Notes under the pieces: generated by a model | What the model saw: only the letters and a program-made list of their open reading frames with translations | Databases searched by the model: none | What the model was told of the DNA's origin: nothing | DNA from: Cylindrobasidium torrendii FP15055 ss-10 | Lineage: Eukaryota; Basidiomycota; Agaricomycetes; Agaricales; Physalacriaceae | Assembly (NCBI GenBank): GCA_000934385.1 | Contig: KN880477.1 | Location: 62,001-126,000, forward strand | DNA: 64,000 nt | Direction: 5' to 3' | Position numbers and translations under genes: made by a program | Part shown: in pieces, positions 1-10,807 of the stretch | Layout: each line of letters opens with the position of its first letter | How positions within the stretch are numbered: the stretch's first letter is position 1

Positions 1-717
1 GAGAAGGATGAACAGAAGCGGTCTGCGGCAAGAGAGCATCTCAGGGCTGAGCAGGAACGACGGGCGGCGGAGGAACATGAGCGAAGTGAAGCTGAGCGGC
101 GTGCGCAGATTGATCTGGCTGACAAACGGAGAGCGGAGACGGCGCGAAACTTGGCATGGTTGCAGGCGCGTGCACAGCTGGATCTGAGCGACGATGAGGA
201 AAAGGAGAAGGGCAAGAAGGGCAAGCGGTCTAAAAAGGAAAAGCCTGCGCCGGTTAGCGGGGATGAGGAGGGAGGGGATAAGCCATCAAAGAGACGACGA
301 AGACTGAAACGGAAGAATGGGAATGCAGTGGATGCTGGCGAGGACGAGGAGACCACAGAGAAGCCGGCGAAGAGGAAACGGACCAAAAAGGTGTTGAGAG
401 ATGATGATGATGACGAGCCTGCGCCCGCGGACGGGTCGGAACACGCAGATGGAAGCGTACCGCCAGACGTTGGGCTTGATGCCCCGCCTGCTCCAGCTAC
501 TAAGGGTAGGGGCGGGAAGGTGTACAAGAGCAAGGCCACTATATCGGATTCTGAGGACGACGAGCCTATGTCTCCTGTAAAGCCTGAGGTAGATGGCGAG
601 CAGAGAGTAGACGATGCCAAGATGGAAGAGGAAGAAGCTGAAGAGCGTGTGGATGATGGCCCTGCGGACATGGTGGATGCGCCAATGGAGGACGTTCGGG
701 CAGAGAAAGAGGAGTGA
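1..717 (+). CDS. C-terminal part of a Ctr9-like Paf1-complex subunit (5' end outside the window)
   Basis: The frame is open from base 1 to the TGA at 715-717, giving about 238 residues with no visible start. The first ~55 residues are a highly charged E/R/A-rich helix. The rest is acidic and basic blocks in alternation: SDDEEKEK, several lysine-rich nuclear-localisation-like clusters (KKGKRSKKEK, KRRRRLKRK), runs of Asp, and a late KSKATISDSEDDEP segment. This helix followed by an acidic/basic tail with a KSK...ISDSED motif is what I expect at the C-terminus of Ctr9, the TPR scaffold of the Paf1 transcription-elongation complex in the nucleus. No TPR repeat lies inside the window, so the name rests on tail composition alone. 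Any other nuclear coiled-coil protein is possible. Confidence 0.5.
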   Translation, partial: EKDEQKRSAAREHLRAEQERRAAEEHERSEAERRAQIDLADKRRAETARNLAWLQARAQLDLSDDEEKEKGKKGKRSKKEKPAPVSGDEEGGDKPSKRRRRLKRKNGNAVDAGEDEETTEKPAKRKRTKKVLRDDDDDEPAPADGSEHADGSVPPDVGLDAPPAPATKGRGGKVYKSKATISDSEDDEPMSPVKPEVDGEQRVDDAKMEEEEAEERVDDGPADMVDAPMEDVRAEKEE

Positions 718-1559
718 ACTTTCTATTTACTTGGCAGCCTGGGAATATTTTTGCGTGCTAATCATATTGCTGTTTGTTGTACTTTCAAACCACTCGACGC
801 TCTTGCCCTGTAAAGGGCGCTTGAATTGAAAAGGGCGCCTGACTCGCAGGAAAGCTATGGAACTATGTAGCTCGCACACAGCTTATCGTCGCTTTCTCAT
901 TGTGATTAGGGCTATACTGAGTAGTATACTTAGTCCCAAATAGGTCGCTGAGGCGCCGACATCACGTGACCGTTCCCACGATTGTCCTCGGCACCCGTGA
1001 GCCCGTGCAAGCAAGTAAATTCCAGGCACTTTGAATGTGAACTATACATTGCCTCGCATTTATGGCTCTTTTTGGAGCCCTGAAGATCCTTGTGGACAAT
1101 TCGCTACCTAATGCACCGCTTGTCGACAACCCTGAGAACTTGAGAGTTGTGAGCCATGACTCACCCTCGAAATCAAAACTGTGATTGTAGAGATAGCCTG
1201 TCTGCATCGAGTGGCGTCGTTCAACTTCAAGACTGATGCCAGCCGTAGCGCGGACACCGCCGATCACCATCACAGCTTGCTCTCTGACCATCACCACTCT
1301 GGATTCAGCGACCATCAGGCCAACGACAGCCGCCAGACCGCCATCCATGATTGATTGTCCGACCTTCGAACAGGCCCAGCACCGCTTGGATGCCTGTGGA
1401 CCTGGCTTTTGTCTCCAACACGTGGTCACGAACAATGACCCCCCATCCTTAAAAAGACCAACCACAAACAACAGCGGTCTTGCAATCACAACCAACACTT
1501 GAACCACCACCACCACACTTCCCCCTACCATTCTCACCGCCCAAGACAACCCAGCCGCC
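718..1559. other. Intergenic region, no gene seen
   Basis: Contains the 3' flank of the Ctr9-like gene and the promoter and 5' leader of the next gene. A long open frame on the minus strand here (up to 2089) is antisense to the next gene and has no recognisable composition. The last ~60 bases before the ATG at 1560 are C/A-rich, like many fungal leaders. Confidence 0.5.
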
Positions 1560-2865
1560 ATGTTCCGCCGCATTGTCGCAATTGCGCGAGATATCTTGAA
1601 CTGCAACAACCCACGACGCCCAGTGCGCCAGCTCCCGCGCCGCGCGCGTAGTGCAAGCTGTGAGTCTTCGCTTGGATCCCGTGACTCGATGTACTCAATC
1701 TTCACAGCTTCCCCAGTGCGCCCTAGCCCTGTTCGCGTTTCTGTTGCAATCCAGACAGATGTATCTGAGGAGGTGGATGCGCGCGTCACAGCCGGGGTGA
1801 AGCGCACTCGAGACGAAGACGAGGAACTCCCAGTTGTGCGCAATGTGCGCCAGCGACTCACTCCTCCAACGGACGAGCCCGTCGCCCAGCAAGCAACCAG
1901 CCCCCGCGCATCGCCTGTGGCCACTACTTCCGCTACAGCTATCGACCAGCGCCCAATTGTCCAACCCATGACGCGCTCAGCAGAGATCGCCGAACCCAAG
2001 AACAATGGTCGCCTCGAATCGCCAGCGTCACCAAATCCAGAACAAGAGCAACCCGTGAAGAACGAACCGGTCGAGGAGGACTGGCCCATCTCGCCGCCAC
2101 CACCACCACCTACTCAAGATATCATCAAGCGTGAGGTTAGGTCATCGTCTGCTCCTCCATGCTCTCAACATTCCGCCGCCATCAAGAGAGAGCCATCCCC
2201 TAGGCCAGTGAAGCGCGAACGCGACCTCTCTGAAGACGAGGACGAGGAAGGCACTCCTCCAAAGCGCTTTCGTCCGCTCCCGCCTCCAACACATGAACGT
2301 GCAAGCATTGCACCACCCAAATCAAGAGTCCAACCCAAGCGATGTATGTGCCCCCCGTTATATGCCCTAATAATTGATTGAACTCTTTCTAGCGCCTAGC
2401 CCACCGGTGATACCTGTCGCGCTGCAACGCCGCCCACAGGGGGAGGTCGATACAGACCTTCGTGAGTTCCACTCGTCCACTATATCTGACTTACTGACTG
2501 TGTTCCTGTTCCAGCAGACGAACAACGACAAAGTCCCACTGCTGCAGAAAGCGCAGCGGTAGCCCGCGCGCCCGAGAGGCAGCGTTACCCTCGCCGTCGT
2601 TCTATCTTTGACGATCCGGTTAGAGACCAGGTGGATCGGTATGGCCCTAATCCACCCCGCCACCCCGATGGTCGTGCGTGCGATTTCGACCATCTTCTTT
2701 GTGCTTGCTGACCTTGCTCAAACAGGAATTGATATCAAGGCCGTCATTGACCGCCAGACAAGGGCGTTGAATCGAACTATACGCGTTATGGATCGGCCAT
2801 TGCGGCGCACAGAACGTGCTATCATTTTCCCGCGCGATGAGCCAGTTGAAGGTAATGGTGCTTAA
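1560..2865 (+). CDS. Disordered protein with repeated SUMO-type motifs, unknown function
   Basis: Four exons, 1560-2343, 2393-2461, 2515-2670 and 2726-2865, sum to 1149 nt (382 residues). Introns are GT-AG and 49-55 nt long. No known domain is recognised. The N-terminus (MFRRIVAIARDILN) could form a short amphipathic helix. The middle is low-complexity and rich in P, S, E and R. It contains several psi-K-x-E-like sites (VKNEP, IKREV, IKREP, VKRER) and acidic patches (DEDEEL, SEDEDEEG). The last exon encodes a basic Arg-rich helix (about RQTRALNRTIRVMDRPLRR). This looks like a nuclear, possibly SUMOylated, protein, but that is inference from motifs. Confidence 0.65.
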
Positions 2866-3132
2866 CTGCGATCATAGCCTACGCAGCACGCTTGCGGCCT
2901 TGGGACATCCTATCATGCTGCACTATTTATTGGGATTTAAGTCCATCAGCTACCATTGCTCTAGTTTCGTAGTCTAAATGTATGTATTTGTAGAATATAT
3001 TTCTCGCGCGTCGCCGCCTCATCTCTTGTTTAGACTGAAACCAGGCGTGGGAAAATGATCGAGATTTGGGGGGTTGACTAGTTCTCAAGCACTCCTTTTC
3101 CGTGTTCTCAGTCTTTTACTTCCATCTTTTCA

Positions 3133-4468
3133 ATGTGCGCAATTTTTTGATCTTCAAGGGGCCTTAAGCTAACTCTAGTATAGGGTGGGACTCAACGACG
3201 TTCCCGACGACGTCCTGCGGACCATCCTCCTTCTTGTCAAGTCCGACAGAATAATATCGACGGTGTCGTCTAAGCCTCAATTCCCTGTACCCTGGAACAC
3301 GGACACCCCTTTGCAATTTTCTCGCATCAACCGAAAATTCCGTCATGCTGCGTTAACCACTCCTTGGCTTTGGAATCACATCATTGTCACCTTTAGAAGT
3401 GGTGCAAAAGGCAAGCCCATCGACACCGACGAATACATCAAGAGGCAGTCCCAGCGAGTAGACCACTTCCTTCGCCACTCCGGGATGGTCGCCCCTCATC
3501 TTTTCCTTATACACGCACCGCAGGCTCGACCCCCTCGCGTTGGCCATGAAATCAAGCTCTCTGCTCTTGCCAACGCCACCCTCGAAAAACTCCGGGCTAT
3601 CGACAGGTGGGAATCCATTGTCTTTGGGTCCCGCAGCAGCTGGAACTTGTGGGCTCCTGGGTCCGTAATCCCTTCGACCCCTTTTCTTCACACCGTCTCC
3701 TTCTACAAAGGCAATAGCATGATATCTACGGTCACCCCAAAGTCTGCCGAGCGTCGGGAACAGTTTCTCTCCCTAGATCCGCGTAAAAACCCGATGCATC
3801 CAATGTCGCGCAAGGTTGTCTTGGATCCCATGGAACTCGATCTCAGCATCAACCTCAACGAGCTCCCCGAGCTAATCGAAGGAATAGGACCACAAATCCG
3901 CGAGCTGGTTATTCATCCCATCCTGCGCGGGAGCCTCTCTTCTCCGGGTGGGCCTCATCGGTGGCGGCAAATAACGTCGTTCACCATTAGCCTCCAAACT
4001 CCTTCCCACGCGGGAGTGCTCGTTCTCATCGCTCGGTTTTTCGAGTTCCACTGTCTACAACATCTGACCCTGTATTGGGATAGCAATCGCGGCGCAGGAG
4101 GCATCGTCCCCGTGGACCTCAACACGCTGGTGTCGTTCGTGAAGCAGACAACAACCCTAGAGAGGATCACCCTCGATGGGCTCGCGGTCGTCCCCGCTGG
4201 TTTCATTCTGTTGCTTGAAGTGGCCGCGGGACTCAAGACGTTGGTTCTGCACGAGCCTACCGCGAATATGGTGACGGGATACTATCCCGTGTCCAAGCGG
4301 CTTCTCGAGCGTCTATCGACGGATACTTTTTTCCTTCCCAGGTTGGCCATGTTCGACGCTACGCTGAATACCGACTTCAACACTGGGGCTACCTATGATG
4401 CAGTGGAAGCGATGATGGCTGCGCGTGGGCTGAAGCCTCCGCCGGGCGCGACCATTCGAGAGGCGTGA
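3133..4468 (+). CDS. F-box domain protein with intron-split start codon
   Basis: The long exon 3184-4468 has no usable upstream ATG in frame; its first codons are GTG GGA CTC. Upstream, a 49-nt intron at 3135-3183 (donor GTGCGC, branch-like GCTAACT, acceptor TATAG) joins AT at 3133-3134 to G at 3184. This makes ATG GTG GGA CTC in frame, 1287 nt in total (428 residues). The N-terminus fits an F-box: NDVPDDVLRTILLLVK, then FSRINRKFRHAALTTPWLW. F-box proteins bind Skp1 in SCF ubiquitin ligases. The rest is a divergent leucine-rich substrate-binding region with no recognised catalytic motif. Large F-box families with this layout are common in agaricomycetes. The split start is inferred; a transcript would decide it. 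Confidence 0.75.
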
Positions 4469-4938
4469 TACAAATTAGTGGCTAACGGGTGTCTTGATGG
4501 GTTTCTACGGTATTCACAAGCTATTCTTTTGACTACTTTCTACCATACTACTCTTGCTTTTGATTTAGTGTACCATTTTTTCTAAGGGTAAATTCGATGC
4601 GATATAGAGTTTTGTGCCATAATCTGACGAGCCCTCTTTGCGGTGTCGACGCGGGGGCGAATTGTCGTCGACAGTGTCGCTGAATATGTAACAAGACAAA
4701 TGGCCGCAGTCTCCGCGGGGTGCTATGCAGAAATATCTCTTGCTGTTCATCCATCATGCAAGCAAGCATTGTCGGATGGTATTGAAGAGTCAGCTGCCAT
4801 TACTTTACGACCCTCAAATATGAGTGAATCATTCCAGCGATGTCATTGCAGAGGACCGTGGGAAAAACCCCGTCCCTATAAAGCTTCAAGTTAGATGGAA
4901 AGCGATTACTCAACTACCGTCTCTTCCATCGACCCACC
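4469..4938. other. Intergenic region
   Basis: The 3' flank of the F-box gene and the promoter of the Argonaute gene. A TATA-like CTATAAAG lies about 60 bases before the ATG at 4939. No RNA gene or coding frame with recognisable composition is visible. Confidence 0.45.
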
Positions 4939-7900
4939 ATGGCTCAACCTACCCCAGCCGTTCAGTTCTCCGATTTCCTGCGCTCTCGCCGTCCAACATC
5001 AGCTCATGTGAATGCCTTCCTCCTCGATTGGAAGTCGGACGGCCGGGTGTATCATTACGACGGTACACGCTCTCTCGCCTGGTACCTTTGATATCCAACT
5101 AATGGATTTATAGTCGGTCTGCATCCTTTCTCGCCATTTGATGATGCTATCAGACTCATCTAGAATGGTCAACTTCGCAGATATGGAGCCACAGTGGCCA
5201 CTTCCACCTGAAGACAATGGCGAACCGGGTGTACTCAAAATCGGTCCTAGAAAATCCCAGGAAATTATGCGACAACTTCAGACTAGCGTCGCAGCAAGTG
5301 ACTTTCCGGTCACTGGTGGTAAGAGTGCGATCCGTTGTGCATGCTGTGTATAACAGTTTCTTTCAGTATTCGACAACAAGAAGAACCTTTTCTCTTTCTA
5401 TCGCTATCAATTTGACGAAAAATCGGTGCGCGGCTCTTTAAAAGTTATTCCGTTGGTTAACAGCGGCACGATATCCAGTGGCACGTAGAGTACGATTGGC
5501 GAAGCGGGAAACACCGAATCCTCAAGATCACCATCAAGTTTGTCAAAGAGGTGAACGTAGAGTGAGCTCACATGTCTTTGCGCACGTCAAGGAAACACCC
5601 AGCTCATTATTTTCTGCAGTGTACTCAGACGTCTGGTTAATGGTGATCGTAGTGCTCAGGTCTCTGAGCACGCGGCTCAAGCCACAAATATGATCAATAT
5701 GGCCGTCCAGGCCGCACCCCGCTCGTTCAGTCCTTAAATTTCCATCGCAAACCCTCGATTAACTGTCGACATAGGGCTACGGACGTGCTCAGCAAAGGAA
5801 TGGCCTTCTACATCAAGGAGAATAGAGGTAAGCGTCCTCACGCGCCATTGACATGAGCTGTGCAATTGACCCAAATGCTACAGCCAGGAGTCAACGAACT
5901 GAACCCTTCGAACTTTGGCGTGGGTTTTCTCAGTGGGTCCTTTGTATCAAATAATGATTCACGCGGTTGACCATGGCCTGCTTTCAGGTCGATTCGCCTG
6001 ACCACTGCCGGGATCGTTCTCAATGTCGACATCACAGTTGGGACAGTGTACGCTCTCTTTTTGGATTCTTGAACACTGCTGATTTCTCCTTAGGATCCCC
6101 GAGATGCCTGCGGAGGCGTTTGCTATTGCCTTCCTTGCCAGCCGCCTGAGGAGGCCGCTGCGTGACCCCCGTGACCTTGCGAATTTCGGTCCACAAAGTA
6201 ACGAGTTCGTACAGCTGAACCGTGTCTTCAGGACTCTTAAACTGAAGGCACTCCATCTCAAAAACCAAAATCCGATTTCATTCAAGAAGCTCATACCGTG
6301 CGCTGGCGAGTATGAGTTTGAGCACAAGAAGGAGGGGCGCATGCTCACTGTTGCTGTACGTTTGGCATTTTCTGTGAATGGTTCGTACGACTTACTGTCT
6401 TTCTAGCAATACTTCAAGCAAACCTACAATAGGGATATCCGGCAGCGAGAGATCGGGACGATGTCTGGTCGCGGTTCTGTCGTCCCACTCTCTTGTGTGA
6501 TTGTCGAGCTGCAGCTCTTCAAGGTGAGTGACTTAGCTATGCGAACCCCGCTGTGCTAACGGCTTTCTTAGGGAGAGGTCACTCCTGATCTCGTGAATGA
6601 GATTTTGAACTTCATTCCGCGAAACCCCCAAGATCGAATGGGCACTATTCAGCGCGGCTGGAACCACCTTGGACTGCAATCCTCCGAGTTCCTCCAGAAC
6701 GCAAAGATCACGGTGGACTCGCGCGCGAGAGAGCTACAGGGGAATCTGCTACCGCGTCCGATGATGGTGTTCGGCGGCGACAGGACAGTTCCTCTTCAGG
6801 TCAGCGAGCTTTCCAAACATCCAAGGCGTCCTGCTAACCAAGTCGCAGAATCCCGACGCCAAGTGGGACGTTCGGAGCAAAAAGCTACACACTCCTGGAA
6901 CAATTGAGTCTTGGAATATTGTCAATTTCGTTTCGAATCCCGATAGACGAGCGATTGAGGCATTCTGCCATGCCATGCAGGATGCGATGCGCGCGCTTGG
7001 TATCGGTGCGCTCAACGTTTCCCTCACGGAATTGGCAGTTCACTGATTTTTTTGATAGTGGTAGGAGGCCCACCTCAAATCTTTGACGAGCCCGCCCAAG
7101 GGAATATCGAACAGGTGAGTAAACTACATGATCAACCACGGACGAGCCTGAGTTGGCTTCAAGTCTTTACGCCAACGTTCAGCCAAATTGATTGTGGCTA
7201 TCCTTCCGGACCCCGCAGAATCTCTATATGTTGCTGTCAAGAGATTCGGCGATATTACGCAAGGCGTGGCTACTCAGTGTGTGGTAAGTTTGCTGTTGAC
7301 TCTCACTGGCTTGAGGATAGTATTGATGCACCTCCTCTAGCGATGGAGCAGGAAAAGGGCCACTAAGCCGACTGATAACCAATACATCAACAACATACTC
7401 CTCAAGTAAGGCTCGTTTTGCTTGAAGCATTCACCACTGGGTATTAAACCTCCTCTAGAGCCAACGCTAAAATCGGTGGTCGCAACTTCGTTCCATCGGA
7501 TATGACAATGAAATTCCTGGGTATTGTTCCGACAATGGTTGTGGGTGAGGTCCTTGCCATCCTTGCGTCTTCCTGTACTTACAAGCTGTTAAGGTGCTGA
7601 TGTGAGCCATCCTGCGCCTGGATCGTCTGCAAATCGACCATCTATCGCGTCTGTCGTCGCTTCAATAGACCGTCTTGCCTCGAGGTATACTGCAAAGATC
7701 TCTGTCCAAGAGGGCCGCGTCGAGATGATTCAAAATCTAAAGGGGATGTTGAAGGTGTGTATGAACGCAGACGTTGCCTTCCTCTTTGAAATTAATCAAG
7801 AACAGGAATGTCTATCCGACTTCTTCCAGGCAAACAGCGCTCTGCCTCAGCGCATCATTTTCTACCGTGATGGCGTGTCGGAGCAGGAGATGCAGCAGGT

Positions 7901-8783
7901 TCTTGACAAGGAGTTCAACTCTCAATTCAAGGGTTAGTACACGGTGATATCAGAGATGCGGCATTCTCATTGGAATGAACTAGGTGCCGTTGAAGAGTTC
8001 TACAAAGAGAAGGGCTGCAGTCCCCAGCAGCGCCCCACCTATACGCTCATTGTAGTGACTAAGCGCCACCACATTCGGTTCTTCCCCTCGAATCCCGGAA
8101 ACAAGGATACTAGTCAGAACTGCCAAGCTGGGTTTGTCGTTGATCAGGCTCTTTCTGCGCCTCAGTTCGAGGACTTTTTCCTGCAGTCGCAAGTTGGTTT
8201 GAAAGGAAGTGAGTTTTTTTCCCGCATTTCATGTTCTGGAGGTAGTATCTAATTGTACACTATAGCGTCGGTCCCCGGGCACTACACGATTCTTTATGAC
8301 GAGATTTTTGGCAAATTCTTGAACAGAGATGCGGCGTGAGTACTGGTTACACGACCTTGTCGGATACACTAACGAGTGTTTAGTCTGGCGAAACAAGCAA
8401 TTGAGCAGTTCACGTAGGATTCGGTCGTTCACAGAGACAAGCAGACTGACGATGGTATTCTAGGTACACGCTTTGCCACTCGTATTGTCGGGCAACTCGT
8501 TCGGTCAAGATCCCCGCTCCCGTATATTGTGCGTCGTACTTTTGGCAGTAGATCACTTCTCACTAACATCTTCTTTGTTCAGACGCCGATGCAAGTTGCT
8601 GTCTACTCCCTGAGAAGTGATCTCTGACCCTCATTCTAGCTTGTATGCCGTCGAGGAAAATTCCATCTCAATGATAACGATAACGCATCCACCAATTCTC
8701 AAGAGTTTGATTTGGAATACTGGAAGCGACACTTCTTGCCGCTTCACGACAGAATTGCTCGTCTTGGAATGTTCTTTGTTTAA
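4939..8783 (+). CDS. Argonaute protein (RNA silencing slicer family)
   Basis: I reconstruct 24 exons: 4939-5062, 5154-5318, 5367-5425, 5464-5561, 5620-5724, 5775-5827, 5884-5932, 5988-6047, 6094-6355, 6407-6523, 6572-6799, 6849-6999, 7059-7114, 7164-7283, 7341-7405, 7459-7544, 7594-7754, 7806-7932, 7984-8208, 8266-8335, 8384-8413, 8464-8528, 8583-8590 and 8640-8783. They sum to 2628 nt (875 residues) with all phases consistent. Domains in order are N, linker 1 (LWRGFSQSIR), PAZ, Mid and Piwi. The Piwi domain has GADVSHPAP (Asp), the Glu of GRVEMIQNL, FYRDGVSE (Asp) and VYYADLVC (Asp), a complete DEDD slicer tetrad as in many fungal and plant Argonautes. It binds small RNA and cleaves target RNA in quelling-type silencing. 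The two least certain introns are 5725-5774 (weak GTTCAG donor) and 5063-5153 (acceptor choice). The intron 8591-8639 is GC-AG. Confidence 0.93.
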
Positions 8784-9491
8784 GTGAGGGTGCGTCGTTG
8801 GAGGATGTATAAAACATGTGTGTATCCGGTGTTTTTCAAGTTGTACAAGTAGTAGCGTTGGTAAAATCGATTCTTCAGTGTGGCGGCAAATCCCCATTCG
8901 GCGTGTCGGCATCCAAATGCGATCGCAATGAGACTTGTCACCCCGGTCCGGCCCGCCTCTTGCCTCGCACCACCATTGTTGCCTCGTGTCCTTTCCCACC
9001 TTTGTACTACTTTGTCGTCGTTGTGTTCCGCCTTTTTCCCGTCATTTTTCGCAGATTGGAAGTCACGTAGAATGTTCGATGTCGTAGCCACCGCAGTGTT
9101 TCGTATCGCCCCGTTTTCCCATGCAGCTCGCCCGCCGCGCCGCCTGTCAAGTCCACTCACTTACCTCAAACTTTGCTATCGATAAAACAATTTGAATGTC
9201 CATCCGTCGATACCGATAAAAGAACAATTGTTATGAACGACCAGCGATTCAGAGCGCTCTGACGTGTGAAGCCAGGGCTGTCCAGAGTGGCTGCAATGTG
9301 GGAATATTTTGCCTCAATTGGTGTGTTTTTGTCTGGATATTACCTAATCGCGGCTCTTTATGACCGGCATCACAGCCGTCTCTTTCTCTTTCAGACTACC
9401 ACCATCGCCGTTGTCACTCGTGCAAGATACCTTGACACGCCAGCCATTCACAACACTCGCAACAGCGTCAACTTTCGCTTTTCGACGCGGG
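8784..9491. other. Intergenic region and probable spliced 5' leader
   Basis: Holds the Argonaute 3' flank and the promoter of the next gene. A pyrimidine-rich acceptor (TCTCTTTCTCTTTCAG) ends near 9396 and is followed by C/A-rich leader sequence up to the ATG at 9492. This suggests an intron in the 5' leader with its donor near 9320. No other gene is seen. Confidence 0.4.
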
Positions 9492-10807
9492 ATGGACTTC
9501 TCCGAGATGTTCAGTTTCCAATATCCGTCGCCGCAGAGCAGCAGCTCTGTCCGCCCCGACACGGGAATGAGATCTTCAAGTTCGGTGCGCTAGATGCCGC
9601 CCCGCATCCCAAGCAGAATACTCATTGGTTCCAGCAAGGAGTGTGCAGATTCTTCAGAACCTGCGACACGCCGAATAGTCTGCCTCTGGGCTACTGCGCT
9701 GAGGTCCCCTCAGCCAGACATGCATATCCATCCCCCATCTGGTCGCCGTACAGCGTTCGCCCCAAACCCAAACTTCGCCCTGCCACCTTTGATGGCCCGC
9801 CACATCCAAGCCCCATTCTCCGCGAAGCCAGTGCCTTCTCGGGTTCCCGGTCGCCCTCCCCCGTTGAATTCCTTCCATCCCCGTTGTCTGAAAGCCCACA
9901 CGAACGTGCGGTTGCGAGTCCGGATCAAAATACTCAAACCTTTCCCACGGCCGCCACTGGCAAGCACAGCACATCCTCAGTGGACGACGACGTTACCGAC
10001 GAGGAACTATACGGGGATCACACCTTGGACGAAGAGCTCTACGGCAGTGCCCAGCCCAAGGCTCCCATTGCCGAGCTCGGTGATCTGGATGACGATCCCA
10101 GGTTTGGTCCGGCACCAGTTGCGCCTGCCGCGACCTCGACCGTTCTTGCGTACCTTCCAGGCCTGTTCGCCACTCCGCCAAGTTCGCCATCAGCTCGACG
10201 CTCCTCCTCGCCTCGCTTGATCGCCCCAAAAGCACAATACCCATTCCCACAATGGGCTGGCCAGGTGTCGAAAGCCAGGTTCAGCCACAGCGAGTTCCCC
10301 ACGTACGCAATTAGGCGCCATAGGCCAGTATGCCCTCATCCTGATTATCCGGTGCCCGTGCAGTACGAGGGCGACTTGCCAGGCTTTGGCACAGAAGACG
10401 AGCCGTACGTGTGCGATACGCCATCGCCGGTACCATATCCCGAGTTCCAGTACCGTTGCTCATGCCAGTATGGGGCGTCTACGCCGTGTCGATGCTCGAC
10501 ATCGCCATCAACACACATCGGTTCGGCCCATGCTCCCATGCCATATCGGGATAGAACACCGTCAGTACGTGCGCCGACACCGCCTGCCCCACAGACGCAA
10601 GACAGGCGCCTATCTCTCGGATACATCCTTGGCGCTGAACGCCCTCGAGATGACGAGGAGCGTTTCGAAAAGCTCAGGTCTTCTGTCGAGTCTTCTTCCT
10701 CCCCAGATGACTTCACCGGGTCTATGCTCGGTGCCAAGCGTCGCCGCGAATACGATGATGACGAGGAGGACCAGGGCCCCGAGTGCAAGAAGACGAGGAG
10801 CGCATGA
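9492..10807 (+). CDS. Disordered Ser/Pro-rich protein of unknown function
   Basis: My model uses the ATG at 9492 and a 50-nt intron at 9585-9634 (GTGCGC...TTCCAG), giving 1266 nt (421 residues). The main exon is certain from about 9640 on; the start is less so, because the same frame also stays open upstream to a possible ATG at 9296. The protein is low complexity with SPSP, PSSPS and SRSPSP runs and a near-duplicated acidic motif, DEELYGDH then DEELYGSA. A Cys-containing stretch (YRCSCQYGASTPCRCS) lies about two thirds along. The C-terminus is a bipartite basic/acidic element (GAKRRREYDDDEED...CKKTRSA), likely a nuclear signal. I do not recognise a family. Confidence 0.6.

Noticed and set aside
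962..2089. A 375-codon minus-strand frame opposite the disordered gene
   Set aside because: It is antisense to a spliced gene with consistent introns and is low complexity (V/G/S-rich) without motifs.
8583..8624. Argonaute ending at an early stop after YYADASCCLLPEK
   Set aside because: Using a GC-AG intron restores the conserved Piwi tail (ADLVC...RIARLGMFFV) with correct phase, so truncation is less likely.
9296..9491. ATG at 9296 with a membrane-like segment as start of the disordered protein
   Set aside because: The hydrophobic stretch coincides with a likely intron (strong TTTCAG acceptor near 9396); the ATG at 9492 with a 50-nt intron gives a cleaner model.
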